Notes under the pieces: model-generated | Seen by the model: only the letters and a program-made list of their open reading frames with translations | The model's database searches: none | Told to the model about the DNA's origin: nothing | Made by a program: the position numbers and the translations under genes | Shown: positions 27,831 to 35,666 of the stretch, in pieces | How the letters are laid out: every line of letters starts with the position of its first letter | How positions within the stretch are numbered: position 1 is the stretch's first letter | NCBI RefSeq assembly: GCF_046557615.1 | Contig: NZ_JBKIII010000001.1 | Location: 682,001 to 746,000, forward strand | Direction: 5' to 3' | Length of the DNA: 64,000 nt | From: Haloferax sp046557615 | GTDB lineage: Archaea; Halobacteriota; Halobacteria; Halobacteriales; Haloferacaceae

Positions 27831-28412
27831 ATGACGGATAGCGATACAAAACCTACCGATACTCCAGAATCGCGTAGACCGACAAAAGACGAACTAATAG
27901 AATCATATGTACAATATAGTGAAGAATCCCGATACCGTGACGGACTCATGCACAATTCATATTATTTCATCTTGATTTCTGTCGTGATATTCTCGGGCCA
28001 TATCACATCTATAAATACAGATGGCCCATTTCATGAATCACCTAAATTTGGTTTCGTAGTTTTGGCGGGAGGACTTGCAGCACTTGGTATTGGTGCAGTT
28101 CTTATTTCGTACAATCAGAAGAAAATAAACGCCGAAGACCAGCGCCAGATATTGGAGAATATGATTGACAAACATTACACAGCAACTGGATTTTTCAAAA
28201 CCCAGGAGAACGATGACTTCAATCCGCGTAAAAAGGATAATCCGTTTGCGATTCAGTCAACAGTAACTACCAGGACAAAAGGCCCGGTTGACAGATTTTT
28301 TATTGATACAGTATCTATCGAGACGTTTGCTTACATATCCTTAGGGCTGGGATTTCTTGGCATTTTGTTTGGACTGGGAATTTTATTAGCACCGGTGGTC
28401 CCATGTCTGTGA
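27831..28412 (+). CDS. AT-rich three-helix membrane protein of unknown function
   Basis: The 193-residue protein is encoded from ATG 27831. The base composition (visibly far more A/T, with AAT, ATA, TTT and AAA codons) is unlike all neighbours, pointing to recent transfer. It has a hydrophilic N-terminus (about 45 residues), two closely spaced helices (about 49-66 and 80-101), a long polar loop of about 70 residues (SYNQKKINAEDQRQILENMI ... TVTTRTKGPVD) and a third helix near the C-terminus. The layout recalls small membrane effectors or holin-like proteins, but no family is recognised and no partner gene is adjacent. It stands between the VOC gene and hisF. Confidence 0.7.
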   Translation: MTDSDTKPTDTPESRRPTKDELIESYVQYSEESRYRDGLMHNSYYFILISVVIFSGHITSINTDGPFHESPKFGFVVLAGGLAALGIGAVLISYNQKKINAEDQRQILENMIDKHYTATGFFKTQENDDFNPRKKDNPFAIQSTVTTRTKGPVDRFFIDTVSIETFAYISLGLGFLGILFGLGILLAPVVPCL

Positions 28413-28487
28413 ATTGTTAAAAGTTGAATTCAGAGCGACGTATTGAGAACCAAGGCTTGGATTCGTACCGGTGTCGGACTCCTTTTG

Positions 28488-28504
28488 GTACTGCGATGCA
28501 GTAC
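28488..28504 (+). promoter_or_regulatory. palindrome just upstream of hisF
   Basis: GTACTGC-gat-GCAGTAC is a perfect 7-bp inverted repeat ending 13 nt before the hisF start. Its position overlaps the likely transcription start or early leader, so it could be an operator or an mRNA hairpin masking the start. There is no direct evidence for either. Confidence 0.35.
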
Positions 28505-28517
28505 AAATTCATATCGA

Positions 28518-29330
28518 ATGCTTACGAAGCGCATCATCCCCTGTATCGACGTTGACCTCGACGACGACGGCAACCCGGCCGTCTACACGGGCGTCAACTT
28601 CGAGGACCTGAAGTACACCGGCGACCCCGTCGAGATGGCCAAACTCTACAACGAAGCGGGTGCCGACGAGTTCGTCTTTCTCGATATCACGGCGTCGGCA
28701 GACGGCCGCGAGACCATGCTCGATACCGTCTCGCAGGTCGCCGACGAGGTGTTTATCCCACTGACCGTGGGCGGTGGTATCCGAACGAAAGAAGACATCA
28801 AAGAGACGCTCCGCGCCGGGGCCGACAAGGTGTCTATCAACACCGCCGCACTGGAAAACCCCGAACTCATCGAAGCGGGCGCACGGGCCTTCGGGAGCCA
28901 GTGTATCGTCATCTCCGTAGACGCCCGGCGTCGATACGACGACGAAGGCGAACACTACGTCGAAGTAGATGGCGAGTCCTGCTGGTTCGAATGTACCATC
29001 AAAGGCGGCCGCGAAGGAACCGGCGTGGACGTCGTGGAGTGGGCACGCGAGGCCGAATCACGCGGCGCTGGCGAACTCTTCATCAACTCTATCGACGCCG
29101 ACGGGACGAAAGACGGCTACGACATTCCCTTGACCAAGGCCGTCTGTGACAACGTTTCGACGCCCGTCATCGCCTCGTCCGGCTGTGGCGGCCCAGAAGA
29201 CATGTACGAAGTCTTCACTGAGGCCAACGCGGATGCCGGACTCGCGGCCTCTATCTTCCACTTCGACGAGTATTCGATTCAGGACGTGAAGTCGTATCTC
29301 GACGAACACGACGTTCCGGTTCGGCTCTAA
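28518..29330 (+). CDS. hisF: imidazole glycerol phosphate synthase cyclase subunit HisF
   Basis: The 271-residue (beta/alpha)8 barrel, with HisH, converts PRFAR plus ammonia to imidazole-glycerol phosphate and AICAR in histidine synthesis. The N-terminal MLTKRIIPCIDVDLDDDG carries the catalytic Asp of strand 1. GADKVSINTAALENPELI and GSQCIVISVDARR are phosphate-binding and barrel segments, and a second conserved Asp is in ELFINSIDADGTKDGYD. The ATG at 28518 was chosen over the upstream frame to 28443, whose residues do not match HisF. It contains a two-residue-longer acidic insertion than bacterial HisF, usual for haloarchaea. No other his genes are adjacent. Confidence 0.95.
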   Translation: MLTKRIIPCIDVDLDDDGNPAVYTGVNFEDLKYTGDPVEMAKLYNEAGADEFVFLDITASADGRETMLDTVSQVADEVFIPLTVGGGIRTKEDIKETLRAGADKVSINTAALENPELIEAGARAFGSQCIVISVDARRRYDDEGEHYVEVDGESCWFECTIKGGREGTGVDVVEWAREAESRGAGELFINSIDADGTKDGYDIPLTKAVCDNVSTPVIASSGCGGPEDMYEVFTEANADAGLAASIFHFDEYSIQDVKSYLDEHDVPVRL

Positions 29331-29417
29331 GCTCTCCGACGCTTCTTTCTCGGTCGTGCGCACGTCGCACAGTCGAAACCAAGCTTAACCTCCGAAACGC
29401 GCGTATAGTGTGCCACG

Positions 29418-30005
29418 ATGACGACCGATTCGTGGCGCGCCGCACTCGAAGCCCACCGCGAGCAGAAAGACCACTACTTCGCCCGAGACCAGCATTCGCC
29501 GATTCCACACGACCAGCGGGAGTTCTTCGACGGCCTCGACTACTTCGAGCCGGACCCAGACCTCAGATTCGAACTGGCCTTACTGGAGTACGACAACCCC
29601 GAGACGATAACCATCGCAACGACGACAGAAGGCGAGCGCGACTATCTCGTTTGGGGCTACTTCGAGTTCGACGTCGATGGCGAGCGCTACCGACTCGATG
29701 CGTATCGAACCAGTCCCGAAGACGGCCGGCTATGGGTGCCGTTCCGCGACGAGACCAACACGCACGAGACCTACGGTGCGGGGCGCTATCTCGACTTGGA
29801 CGGCCCTAACGAAGACGGCCTGTGGGAAGTCGATTTCAACTACGCGTACAGCCCGTTTTGTGCCTACTCACCGCGGTACGAATGTCCGCTCGTCCCGATG
29901 GAGAACTGGCTTCGCGTTCGTATCGAAGCGGGCGAGAAAGACTACGAAGGCCCAGCAGGTGGCGACGAGTCGCAGCACGGGCACGGGCACGGCCACGCCG
30001 ACTAA
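29418..30005 (+). CDS. DUF1684-family protein
   Basis: The 195-residue soluble protein has the DUF1684 pattern: WRAALEAHREQKDHYFA at the N-terminus, LWVPFRDETNTHETYGAGRYL in the centre, and VDFNYAYSPFCAYSPRYECPLVPMENWLRV with the conserved Asn-Tyr and Cys residues near residue 135-165. The function of the family is unknown; in bacteria members are often near thiol or metabolic enzymes. A short His-Gly repeat tail (GHGHGHAD) at the C-terminus may bind metal. It sits alone between hisF and rpo11, which is convergent. Confidence 0.85.
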   Translation: MTTDSWRAALEAHREQKDHYFARDQHSPIPHDQREFFDGLDYFEPDPDLRFELALLEYDNPETITIATTTEGERDYLVWGYFEFDVDGERYRLDAYRTSPEDGRLWVPFRDETNTHETYGAGRYLDLDGPNEDGLWEVDFNYAYSPFCAYSPRYECPLVPMENWLRVRIEAGEKDYEGPAGGDESQHGHGHGHAD

Positions 30006-30071
30006 CCACCTCGCTGGTACGCCCAAACGCGTCGCTCACGAGTGAGAAAACGAGAGAAGAACACTCGTCAG

Positions 30072-30362
30072 TTACGCGTCGAGCGCGGTGTTGAACGCCG
30101 TGGTGAAGTCGTCAGCGGTGTCCTGAACCGCCCGTGCGCCATCTGCGAGGGCGTCGAGTGGGTCAACGCCTTCTTCGGTCTTGATAGAGAGCACAGGGTC
30201 GGTCTGTCCACCGGACTGTTCGGGATTCACGTCGTAGGTTGCAGCGGTGACGCCGTCGGTTTCGAGCAGCGCACCTTTGAGGACGTTCATAAATGTGTGG
30301 TCCTCGCCACCAATCTCGATGCGGAGTTCCTCGTCGGTCTTGTCGATGACCCGCAGTTCCAT
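30072..30362 (-). CDS. rpo11: DNA-directed RNA polymerase subunit Rpo11 (RpoL)
   Basis: The 96-residue protein forms with Rpo3 the alpha-like assembly platform of archaeal RNA polymerase. The sequence MELRVIDKTDEELRIEIGGE followed by DHTFMNVLKGALLETDGVTAATYDVN fits the Rpb11/RpoL dimerisation domain, and the C-terminal helix has DPLDALADGARAVQDTADDF. Its length matches the family. It is preceded on the same strand, 26 bp upstream, by a metallo-beta-lactamase-fold gene, so the two may be cotranscribed. It is convergent with the DUF1684 gene. Confidence 0.95.
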   Translation of the reverse strand: MELRVIDKTDEELRIEIGGEDHTFMNVLKGALLETDGVTAATYDVNPEQSGGQTDPVLSIKTEEGVDPLDALADGARAVQDTADDFTTAFNTALDA

Positions 30363-30388
30363 GGCTCTCCGTTCCGTCCAGCGGCGTT

Positions 30389-31375
30389 TTAACGTTTCGT
30401 CTCTGGGACAGCAACGAGCGCGTCTGCATCGACGTCCGCGTCTTCGAGCGCGTATTCGTTCCCGTCTCGGCTGAGGACGCCCTCTTCGACGAGGTGGTCG
30501 AGGTGCGCGAACGCTTCGCCGGGGCCGTGGAGGATGTGGACATTCGAGAGGTCACCGAAGAGGTGTGCGCTCACGGTCCACGCGTCGGCTGGGCCGTGTT
30601 CAGAGAGTACGTCGAGAACGCGCCCGGTACGCTCTCGATGGTGTTCGGCGATGACGCGGGCGCGCTCTGCTGGTTCGTCGATTGGGTCGCGGTGGCCGGG
30701 CCACACACGAGAGAACTGTTCGTCCACGACTCGGTCGAGACTATCGAGATACGTCGCCAGCGGGCGCTCGACTCGCAAGTCTGCGCCGCCGATGTTCGGC
30801 GTGTACTTCGGGAGGACGGCGTCGCCGATGAACGCCTCGCGGCCCGAGTTGCCCTCGAACGCGAACGCGCAGAGACCGGCGGCGTGGCCGGGAAGGTGGA
30901 CGACTTCGAGCTCACCGTCGCCCGCAGGGATGGTGTCGCCGTCTTCGACGGGCGTCACGTCCACGTCCTCGCCCATCAGGTCGTTGAGGATGCTGAGAAA
31001 GTCGGTGAGTTCGTCGAGCGACTCCTGTGGGATGCCCCACTCTTCGAAGCGTTGAGCGCGCATCTCGGTCTCTGCGAAGTGCGCGTCTTCGTCGCCCGCA
31101 ATGAGTCCGGCATCGGCGGTGTGGGCGTAGACAGTCGCCCCACTCTCGGCTTGGAGTTCACCCGCAAGACCGGTGTGGTCTGCGTGCCAGTGCGTGAGAA
31201 CAATCGAATCGATATCTGCAATTTCGTAGCCTGCGGCTTCGATGCCGTTTCGGAGGTCAGACCGAACGTGGTCGGTCGAAACGCCGACATCGACCAGCGT
31301 CAACTGGTCGCCGGGGATGAGATAGGAATTGTTGCTCCCTTCGAACACGGTGTTCCCGAGCGAGATACGTTCCAT
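30389..31375 (-). CDS. metallo-beta-lactamase-fold hydrolase
   Basis: The 328-residue protein has the metal site motif HWHADHTG at residues 62-69, with further ligands in PGHAAGLCAF and GDAVLPKY. A region after residue 220 (WPGHRDPIDEPAERARVIAEHHRERTGRVLDVLSEHGPADAWTVS) is the winged-helix-like cap seen in the LACTB2/MBL subfamily. Such proteins can act on thioesters or RNA; the substrate here is unknown. It lies directly upstream of rpo11 on the minus strand. A long serine/acidic plus-strand frame over it is a composition shadow. Confidence 0.88.
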   Translation of the reverse strand: MERISLGNTVFEGSNNSYLIPGDQLTLVDVGVSTDHVRSDLRNGIEAAGYEIADIDSIVLTHWHADHTGLAGELQAESGATVYAHTADAGLIAGDEDAHFAETEMRAQRFEEWGIPQESLDELTDFLSILNDLMGEDVDVTPVEDGDTIPAGDGELEVVHLPGHAAGLCAFAFEGNSGREAFIGDAVLPKYTPNIGGADLRVERPLATYLDSLDRVVDEQFSRVWPGHRDPIDEPAERARVIAEHHRERTGRVLDVLSEHGPADAWTVSAHLFGDLSNVHILHGPGEAFAHLDHLVEEGVLSRDGNEYALEDADVDADALVAVPETKR

Positions 31376-31501
31376 GCGAGCAACTTACCGTCGGCGTTTA
31401 TCATGATTCCGAATACGGAACTGTGTGCGGGTGTCGTTGTCTGACACAGAGATTGTGCCCGTTACATTCAAAGTCTACCCCTACGTCGTCCCCCACGTCG
31501 A

Positions 31502-32710
31502 ATGCCGGTGGACTTCTACGAGTTGCTCGACGTTGACCGAGACGCCGAACGGGACGACATCAAACAAGCGTTCCGTCAGATGGCCCGTGAGTATCATCCA
31601 GACGTAAACGATGACGAGCGGGCGACGGCGCAGTTCACCGTCGTGCGAAAAGCCTACGAAGTACTCACCAACGAGCGGGAGCGTGCCGATTACGACCGAC
31701 TGGGCCACAGTACGTACGTCGAAAAACGACTCGATGGCTTGCGGAAGTTCAAGTTCCCCGGAGAAGCAGGAAAGGGCCAGAACGGGTCGTCGAGTACGTC
31801 TACCTCCAGTACGTCACGGTCGAATGGCACGAGTCGCTCTTCTGGGTCGTCTCGTTCGTCCTCGTCGCGCACCTCGTCCACGAGTTCGAGTCGTTCGCGT
31901 CGCTCGTCGTCGTCCGGTTCTTCCTCTCGGACGTCCGGCACCTCGTCGTCGGGGCGTTCTTCGTCAACTTCCTCGTCCCGCACGTCGTCCACCACTTCTT
32001 CTCGCTCGTCGTCCTCTCGGTCATCGTCGCGCACCAGTGGTTCCGGGTCTTCGGGTCGCTCGTCGTCTTCACGAAACTCGTCGTCACGAAGCTCACGTTC
32101 GTCGTCCACCTCGTCTCGATCATCGACTGGAAGTCGAAGCTCGTCGCGTTCCTCCAGTCGTCGCCGCCGGTCACGCCGCGCGCGCAACGGAGATTCGAAC
32201 CGGTTCGATTCGTCGTCGAGTGAGTCCACAGAGTCGTCCAAGACGAACCCGTTGTGGTACGGGTGGTCGGTCTCACTCGTCGCGTTGCTCGCCTACCTCG
32301 GCGCAGTTGGGTGGTTCATCTCGACGGAAGGTGGCGCGTTCGTCGAGACGGTGTTGACCATCGATACTGCCGCACCAGTTCCTGCGTTGCTCGCATCGTC
32401 GCCGCTCTCGCTTCCGACGCTTGCGACGCTTCAAACTGCAGCAGCCTCGTCGCCGACGACGCTGATTTTCCCGGCGGCATCCGTCGTACTCGCGCTCGCA
32501 CTCGTCGGAACGGTGGCGAAATTCGGCCACTCGTGGGCGACGTGGCTCTACGCACTCGCGGCTATCGCTCCGCTGGCGCTCGTGGCTGCTGGGAGTGTCG
32601 GAATGGTCCGACCGCTCGCGGTTGACATCGTTGCACTGGGCGTCCTTCCCCTACTCGGCGCTGGTGGATTCGTCGTGGACGCCGGTCGGTATCTGTGGGC
32701 CGCCCGATAG
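31502..32710 (+). CDS. membrane-anchored DnaJ-domain protein with Ser/Arg-rich linker
   Basis: The 402-residue protein has an N-terminal J-domain (residues 3-70) including the HPD tripeptide at 32-34 that stimulates DnaK ATPase, so it is a J-protein. Residues about 95-240 are almost entirely Ser with Arg, Gly and Thr, an extreme low-complexity tract with net positive charge, odd in an acidic haloarchaeal proteome. It is followed by several hydrophobic segments (about residues 254-278, 290-310, 325-345, 350-370 and 375-395) that should anchor it in the membrane. It lacks the DnaJ zinc finger and substrate-binding domain, so it is a type III J-protein. Confidence 0.85.
   Translation: MPVDFYELLDVDRDAERDDIKQAFRQMAREYHPDVNDDERATAQFTVVRKAYEVLTNERERADYDRLGHSTYVEKRLDGLRKFKFPGEAGKGQNGSSSTSTSSTSRSNGTSRSSGSSRSSSSRTSSTSSSRSRRSSSSGSSSRTSGTSSSGRSSSTSSSRTSSTTSSRSSSSRSSSRTSGSGSSGRSSSSRNSSSRSSRSSSTSSRSSTGSRSSSRSSSRRRRSRRARNGDSNRFDSSSSESTESSKTNPLWYGWSVSLVALLAYLGAVGWFISTEGGAFVETVLTIDTAAPVPALLASSPLSLPTLATLQTAAASSPTTLIFPAASVVLALALVGTVAKFGHSWATWLYALAAIAPLALVAAGSVGMVRPLAVDIVALGVLPLLGAGGFVVDAGRYLWAAR
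31784..32219 (+). repeat. low-complexity Ser/Arg codon tract within the DnaJ-domain gene
   Basis: About 435 bp are built mostly from TCG/TCT/TCC/AGT serine codons with CGC/CGT arginine codons. No fixed unit length is visible; it is a degenerate simple sequence. The antisense frame is open for 183 codons but encodes only Asp/Glu/Arg-rich filler. Such tracts expand and contract by slippage or recombination. Confidence 0.7.
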
Positions 32711-32758
32711 CGCCAACCGGTATCACGGTTTTTGCCCTTTGAATCCTTATTGACATGT

Positions 32759-33433
32759 ATGAGCAATCTCGGCGAGCAAGTTCGCCGCCTTCGGTTGCGC
32801 GGAGTAAATGCGTATCTCGTGAGCGACGACGACGGACTCACGCTCATCGATGCTGGCACACCGTGGGACTGCGAGCAGATTCGTTCCGGAATTGCTGCTG
32901 CCGGGCACACCGTCTCGGATATCGACCGGGTACTCGTCACCCACTACGATATCGACCACGTCGGCGCACTCGGGTCACTCGGATTGCACGAGTCCACTCC
33001 GATTTACATCGCAGAACCGGACGCATCATACCTCTCTGGACGTGCAAAACCCCCGGTTACCTCGCGGAAAGGTGCGCTCCAGCGACTCGGGTCACGTCTC
33101 GTCAGCCAACCGAAGCAACCAATCGAGACGGTCGAAGACGGTGACCAAATTGGGCCGTTCATCGCCTATCGGACTCCCGGCCATACGTTAGGGCACACAG
33201 CGTTCGTCCACGAGCCACTCAGTGTGGCCTTCGTCGGTGACCTCGTGCGCGAGAAGAAGGGCGAACTCACTGTTCTTCCGTGGGTGATGGCGGCGGACGC
33301 CGAGATAAACAATCGAAGTATTCACGCGCTGGTTTCGCAATGCCCGCCGGTCGAGGTGATTGCGATGGGACACGGGAATCCGCTCGAAGAGTACGGTTAC
33401 GGGAAATTGCAGGCGCTCGCAGAGAGTATGTGA
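32759..33433 (+). CDS. metallo-beta-lactamase-fold protein (HxDxDH variant)
   Basis: The 224-residue protein from ATG 32759 opens MSNLGEQVRRLRLRGVNAYLV and has the fold marker DGLTLIDAGTPWDCEQI. The metal motif reads THYDIDHVGAL at residues 61-71, where the first His of HxHxDH is kept and the second is Asp; later ligands lie in RTPGHTLGHTAF and FVGDLV. This is a variant metal site seen in some archaeal MBL proteins. The substrate is unknown. It follows the DnaJ gene by 48 bp on the same strand. Confidence 0.83.
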   Translation: MSNLGEQVRRLRLRGVNAYLVSDDDGLTLIDAGTPWDCEQIRSGIAAAGHTVSDIDRVLVTHYDIDHVGALGSLGLHESTPIYIAEPDASYLSGRAKPPVTSRKGALQRLGSRLVSQPKQPIETVEDGDQIGPFIAYRTPGHTLGHTAFVHEPLSVAFVGDLVREKKGELTVLPWVMAADAEINNRSIHALVSQCPPVEVIAMGHGNPLEEYGYGKLQALAESM

Positions 33434-33811
33434 GACTGAACAAGAAGAGCGAGGAGTGGCCTCGCTCGTCGTTGTAAAGAGCGGGGACCGCGACCGAGCG
33501 CGAATCCCCGGACTGACCAAGCCACTGCGAGGAGCACCAATCTCACAGTTGCCTGACGCGCCCGGCGGAATTGTATCAAACCACGCGCGTCAACATCCAC
33601 TTTGGGTCTAGTTGTAAAAAGTCCTTTGTTCGCGCCAATAAGGGCCATGCCATACAGAAGCATTGGATAAACTTGCGGTTATGTGGACCGTTTAGCCGGA
33701 TAAAGTCAACGTTTCCAAACCTTCATGGTTCTTAGTGGACGAACAATGTAAGAATCATGAAGAAAAGCAAAAATCAGCCGACTCAGCACTCGTGAGCGTG
33801 TGTGAGAGTGA
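33434..33811. other. 378-bp noncoding stretch between two convergent genes
   Basis: No credible reading frame is visible on either strand. The right half is A/T-rich. The only clear structure is the hairpin at 33721-33762. Possible transcript ends of both neighbours fall here, as may a small RNA, but nothing specific is recognised. Confidence 0.5.
33721..33762. terminator. 14-bp hairpin with 14-nt loop, possible terminator
   Basis: CTTCATGGTTCTTA at 33721-33734 pairs with TAAGAATCATGAAG at 33749-33762, with only one non-Watson-Crick position (a G-U wobble in RNA). It lies 50 bp beyond the stop of the minus-strand uracil-DNA-glycosylase-like gene and about 290 bp beyond the MBL gene, so it could end transcripts. 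Archaea rely less on hairpins for termination, so the role is uncertain. Confidence 0.4.
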
Positions 33812-34438
33812 CTAGCGGACGTAGTATGGGTCGTCTCCGGGAATAAATCGGCCGAGGTCCGTTTCACGCCGGAAGTCGGTCGAACGGAGTTCCATGATGC
33901 CCGCGACGAGTTCGTCGTGGTCATCGTCGTCCCATTCGAGTGGGTCCTTGATAGGAAGGATGAGAAAGCCACTTCCACGAAGTTCCGTGCCGTGGAGAGA
34001 CTCCATATCGATGTCCGTCTTCCACGCAATCGAACTGTAGTTTTCCAACACGTGTTTGGTGGCCACGTCGCCGACGGGCATGAGTACGTGCGCCGCGATT
34101 GCGCGCAGTTCCGCGTCGAAAAAGCGCTCCATATCGGTGTACTCGGCCGGAGTCGGCGTGCCGTCGGCCACGCACATGTGGAGATACGAAAAGAACGTGG
34201 TGTTCACTTCGGGTTCCTCGCCTGTGGTCGTCAACAATCCAGCGTCCGCGAGTGCTGCCTGCAGTTTCGCTCCGGGGTCGTTCGTAAAGGGGACGCCGGT
34301 GTCGATTCCACCGTGGATGCCGGGGTGGTCTCCGATGACGTGGAAGTCGGCGTTGGCGTCGCCGTAGCCCGGAACGAACCGGTCACACGACGGTCGCATG
34401 CCAAACGGGTTGCTCGTGCGGTCGGTTACGTTCCTCAC
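33812..34438 (-). CDS. uracil-DNA glycosylase-superfamily protein
   Basis: The 208-residue protein has an N-terminal DANADFHVIGDHPGIHGGIDTGVPFTND, matching the first motif of family 4/5-like uracil-DNA glycosylases (a GxxPG-type active-site loop). A middle TFFSYLHMC segment is where family members have the conserved Asn. The second active-site motif (HPS) of typical glycosylases is not evident near the C-terminus, and the four iron-sulfur cysteines of families 4 and 5 are missing, so base removal activity is uncertain. The start ATG 34438 gives MRNVTDRTSNPFGMRPSCDR. It is a stand-alone gene in a minus-strand block. Confidence 0.72.
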   Translation of the reverse strand: MRNVTDRTSNPFGMRPSCDRFVPGYGDANADFHVIGDHPGIHGGIDTGVPFTNDPGAKLQAALADAGLLTTTGEEPEVNTTFFSYLHMCVADGTPTPAEYTDMERFFDAELRAIAAHVLMPVGDVATKHVLENYSSIAWKTDIDMESLHGTELRGSGFLILPIKDPLEWDDDDHDELVAGIMELRSTDFRRETDLGRFIPGDDPYYVR

Positions 34439-34516
34439 GATGCGTTCTCAGGAGTGCGCTGATAAAGAATCCGTGGTTCGTCTCAACGTTGTCCACGAAC
34501 GAGCGTGAACGATAGA

Positions 34517-34990
34517 TTAGAGTTCGACGCCAGAGGGGATGAGACTCTGTCCCCGAAGCAGTTCGCCGTCGGCATCGTAGACGAGGAACGTCGATTTTTC
34601 GAGCGTCACGAGATGTTCGTCTTCGATACCAATATCGACCTCGTAGTGCCCGTTTTCTACGTCGATAGAGCGGCCGTACTCTCGGGCCGCGCCGATAAAG
34701 TGCAACACGTCGTCGGCGTCGACGTTGAGTTCTAAGACGTAATCACCCGTCAGTCGGTCTGTTACACTGACGACACCAGTCGTGTCGGGGTCGTCTATCG
34801 GGCCCTGCAAGCGAAGCGCAACGTCGAGTTCGTCAGCGGTGAGTAGTTCTCCCGTCGGCGCAGCGAATCGTTCACGAAGCAACTCCGGAGGTCCGTAGAA
34901 ATCGATCGAAACCGCCGGTTGGCGGGGCGGTTCACCCGTCCCATACCAATCGACATTGGTTACGTCGAGTTCGAAGTAGTCGCGCCGCAT
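34517..34990 (-). CDS. conserved haloarchaeal protein (DUF5793-like)
   Basis: The 157-residue acidic protein begins MRRDYFELDVTNVDWYGTGEPP, which fits the short haloarchaeal family listed as DUF5793; the match is from memory of the pattern and not confirmed. It has no signal, no membrane helix and no catalytic motif. The beta-rich content (VSIDFYGPPELLRERF, DYVLELNVDADDVLHFI, HYEVDIGIEDEHLVTLEK) suggests a small beta-sandwich or PH-like domain. It is upstream of, and on the same strand as, the uracil-DNA-glycosylase-like gene (78 bp apart), so cotranscription is possible. Confidence 0.65.
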   Translation of the reverse strand: MRRDYFELDVTNVDWYGTGEPPRQPAVSIDFYGPPELLRERFAAPTGELLTADELDVALRLQGPIDDPDTTGVVSVTDRLTGDYVLELNVDADDVLHFIGAAREYGRSIDVENGHYEVDIGIEDEHLVTLEKSTFLVYDADGELLRGQSLIPSGVEL

Positions 34991-35097
34991 TCTGTATGAT
35001 TTCTTATTGTGCGCGACGTATTAACGTGACGCACACTGGTCAATTTGGATAGTATTTCTGTCGATAGTTTTTACCCGACTGCCTCTGCCGATTGTGC

Positions 35098-35604
35098 ATG
35101 GTTTGGGTTCGCTCTGAGTATGCTGGTGCGCTGTCTGTCATCTCTGCGTGGCTCTGCGCGCTCATCCCGTGGAATATCACCTATTCACCGGATATCGCCG
35201 GTGGAAGCCTTCTTTTCGTCAGATTTCCGTTCTTCCAAGTCCGCTACGCGTGGGGTATCGACGTCGCACAGCGAGTCGCCCTCTCGAATCCCCTCTCCGC
35301 GCTCTCGCTGCAAGCAGGCCAGTCGATCGAGGTTGCGTATCAAACGTGGGCAATCGGTGCTGGCGTTCTCGCATTCGCCGTGTTGCTCTCGTTCGTCTAC
35401 TACGCGCGCGAAGAGGAACTCGAAGCAGGGCCAATCGACCCCGTTCGACTCATGGGAGGACTGCTCGGGGCGGCGGCACTCGTCCTCAGTCTGTCTACGT
35501 ACCTGCTCGTAACCCGTGGCTTCCCGGGGATTCCAGTTCCGCTCGGCATCGTCGTTCTCTTCGTTCTCAGCGGCATGTTGCTCACCGTCGAACGGACCGA
35601 GTAA
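35098..35604 (+). CDS. small haloarchaeal integral membrane protein
   Basis: The protein has 168 residues from ATG 35098 (MVWVRSEYAGALSVISAWL). About four hydrophobic segments are visible: residues 8-26, 77-98, 113-133 and 141-160, with an exposed loop of about 45 residues after the first helix (NITYSPDIAGGSLLFVRFPFF). The function is unknown. It sits 63 bp upstream of the PilB-type ATPase gene on the same strand; similar small membrane proteins often travel near secretion genes in this group, but no prepilin (SQ)xSxEx3(F/L) type signal peptide is present. Confidence 0.68.
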   Translation: MVWVRSEYAGALSVISAWLCALIPWNITYSPDIAGGSLLFVRFPFFQVRYAWGIDVAQRVALSNPLSALSLQAGQSIEVAYQTWAIGAGVLAFAVLLSFVYYAREEELEAGPIDPVRLMGGLLGAAALVLSLSTYLLVTRGFPGIPVPLGIVVLFVLSGMLLTVERTE

Positions 35605-35666
35605 CACTGCGCGGACGATTTAAGTACCAACCCGCCATACCAAACGACCGACTGATTCGGGTGACG

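Noticed and set aside
31690..32241. A 183-codon acidic frame antisense to the DnaJ Ser/Arg tract, or a tandem-repeat array there.
   Set aside because: It is only the complement of TCG/CGN codons. No fixed repeat unit or spacer structure was seen, so it is neither a gene nor a CRISPR array.
35148..35666. Starting the PilB-type ATPase at the upstream in-frame codon near 35148.
   Set aside because: The added ~170 residues overlap the small membrane protein gene in another frame and are Arg/Ser-rich; the ATG at 35667 gives a normal N-terminus.
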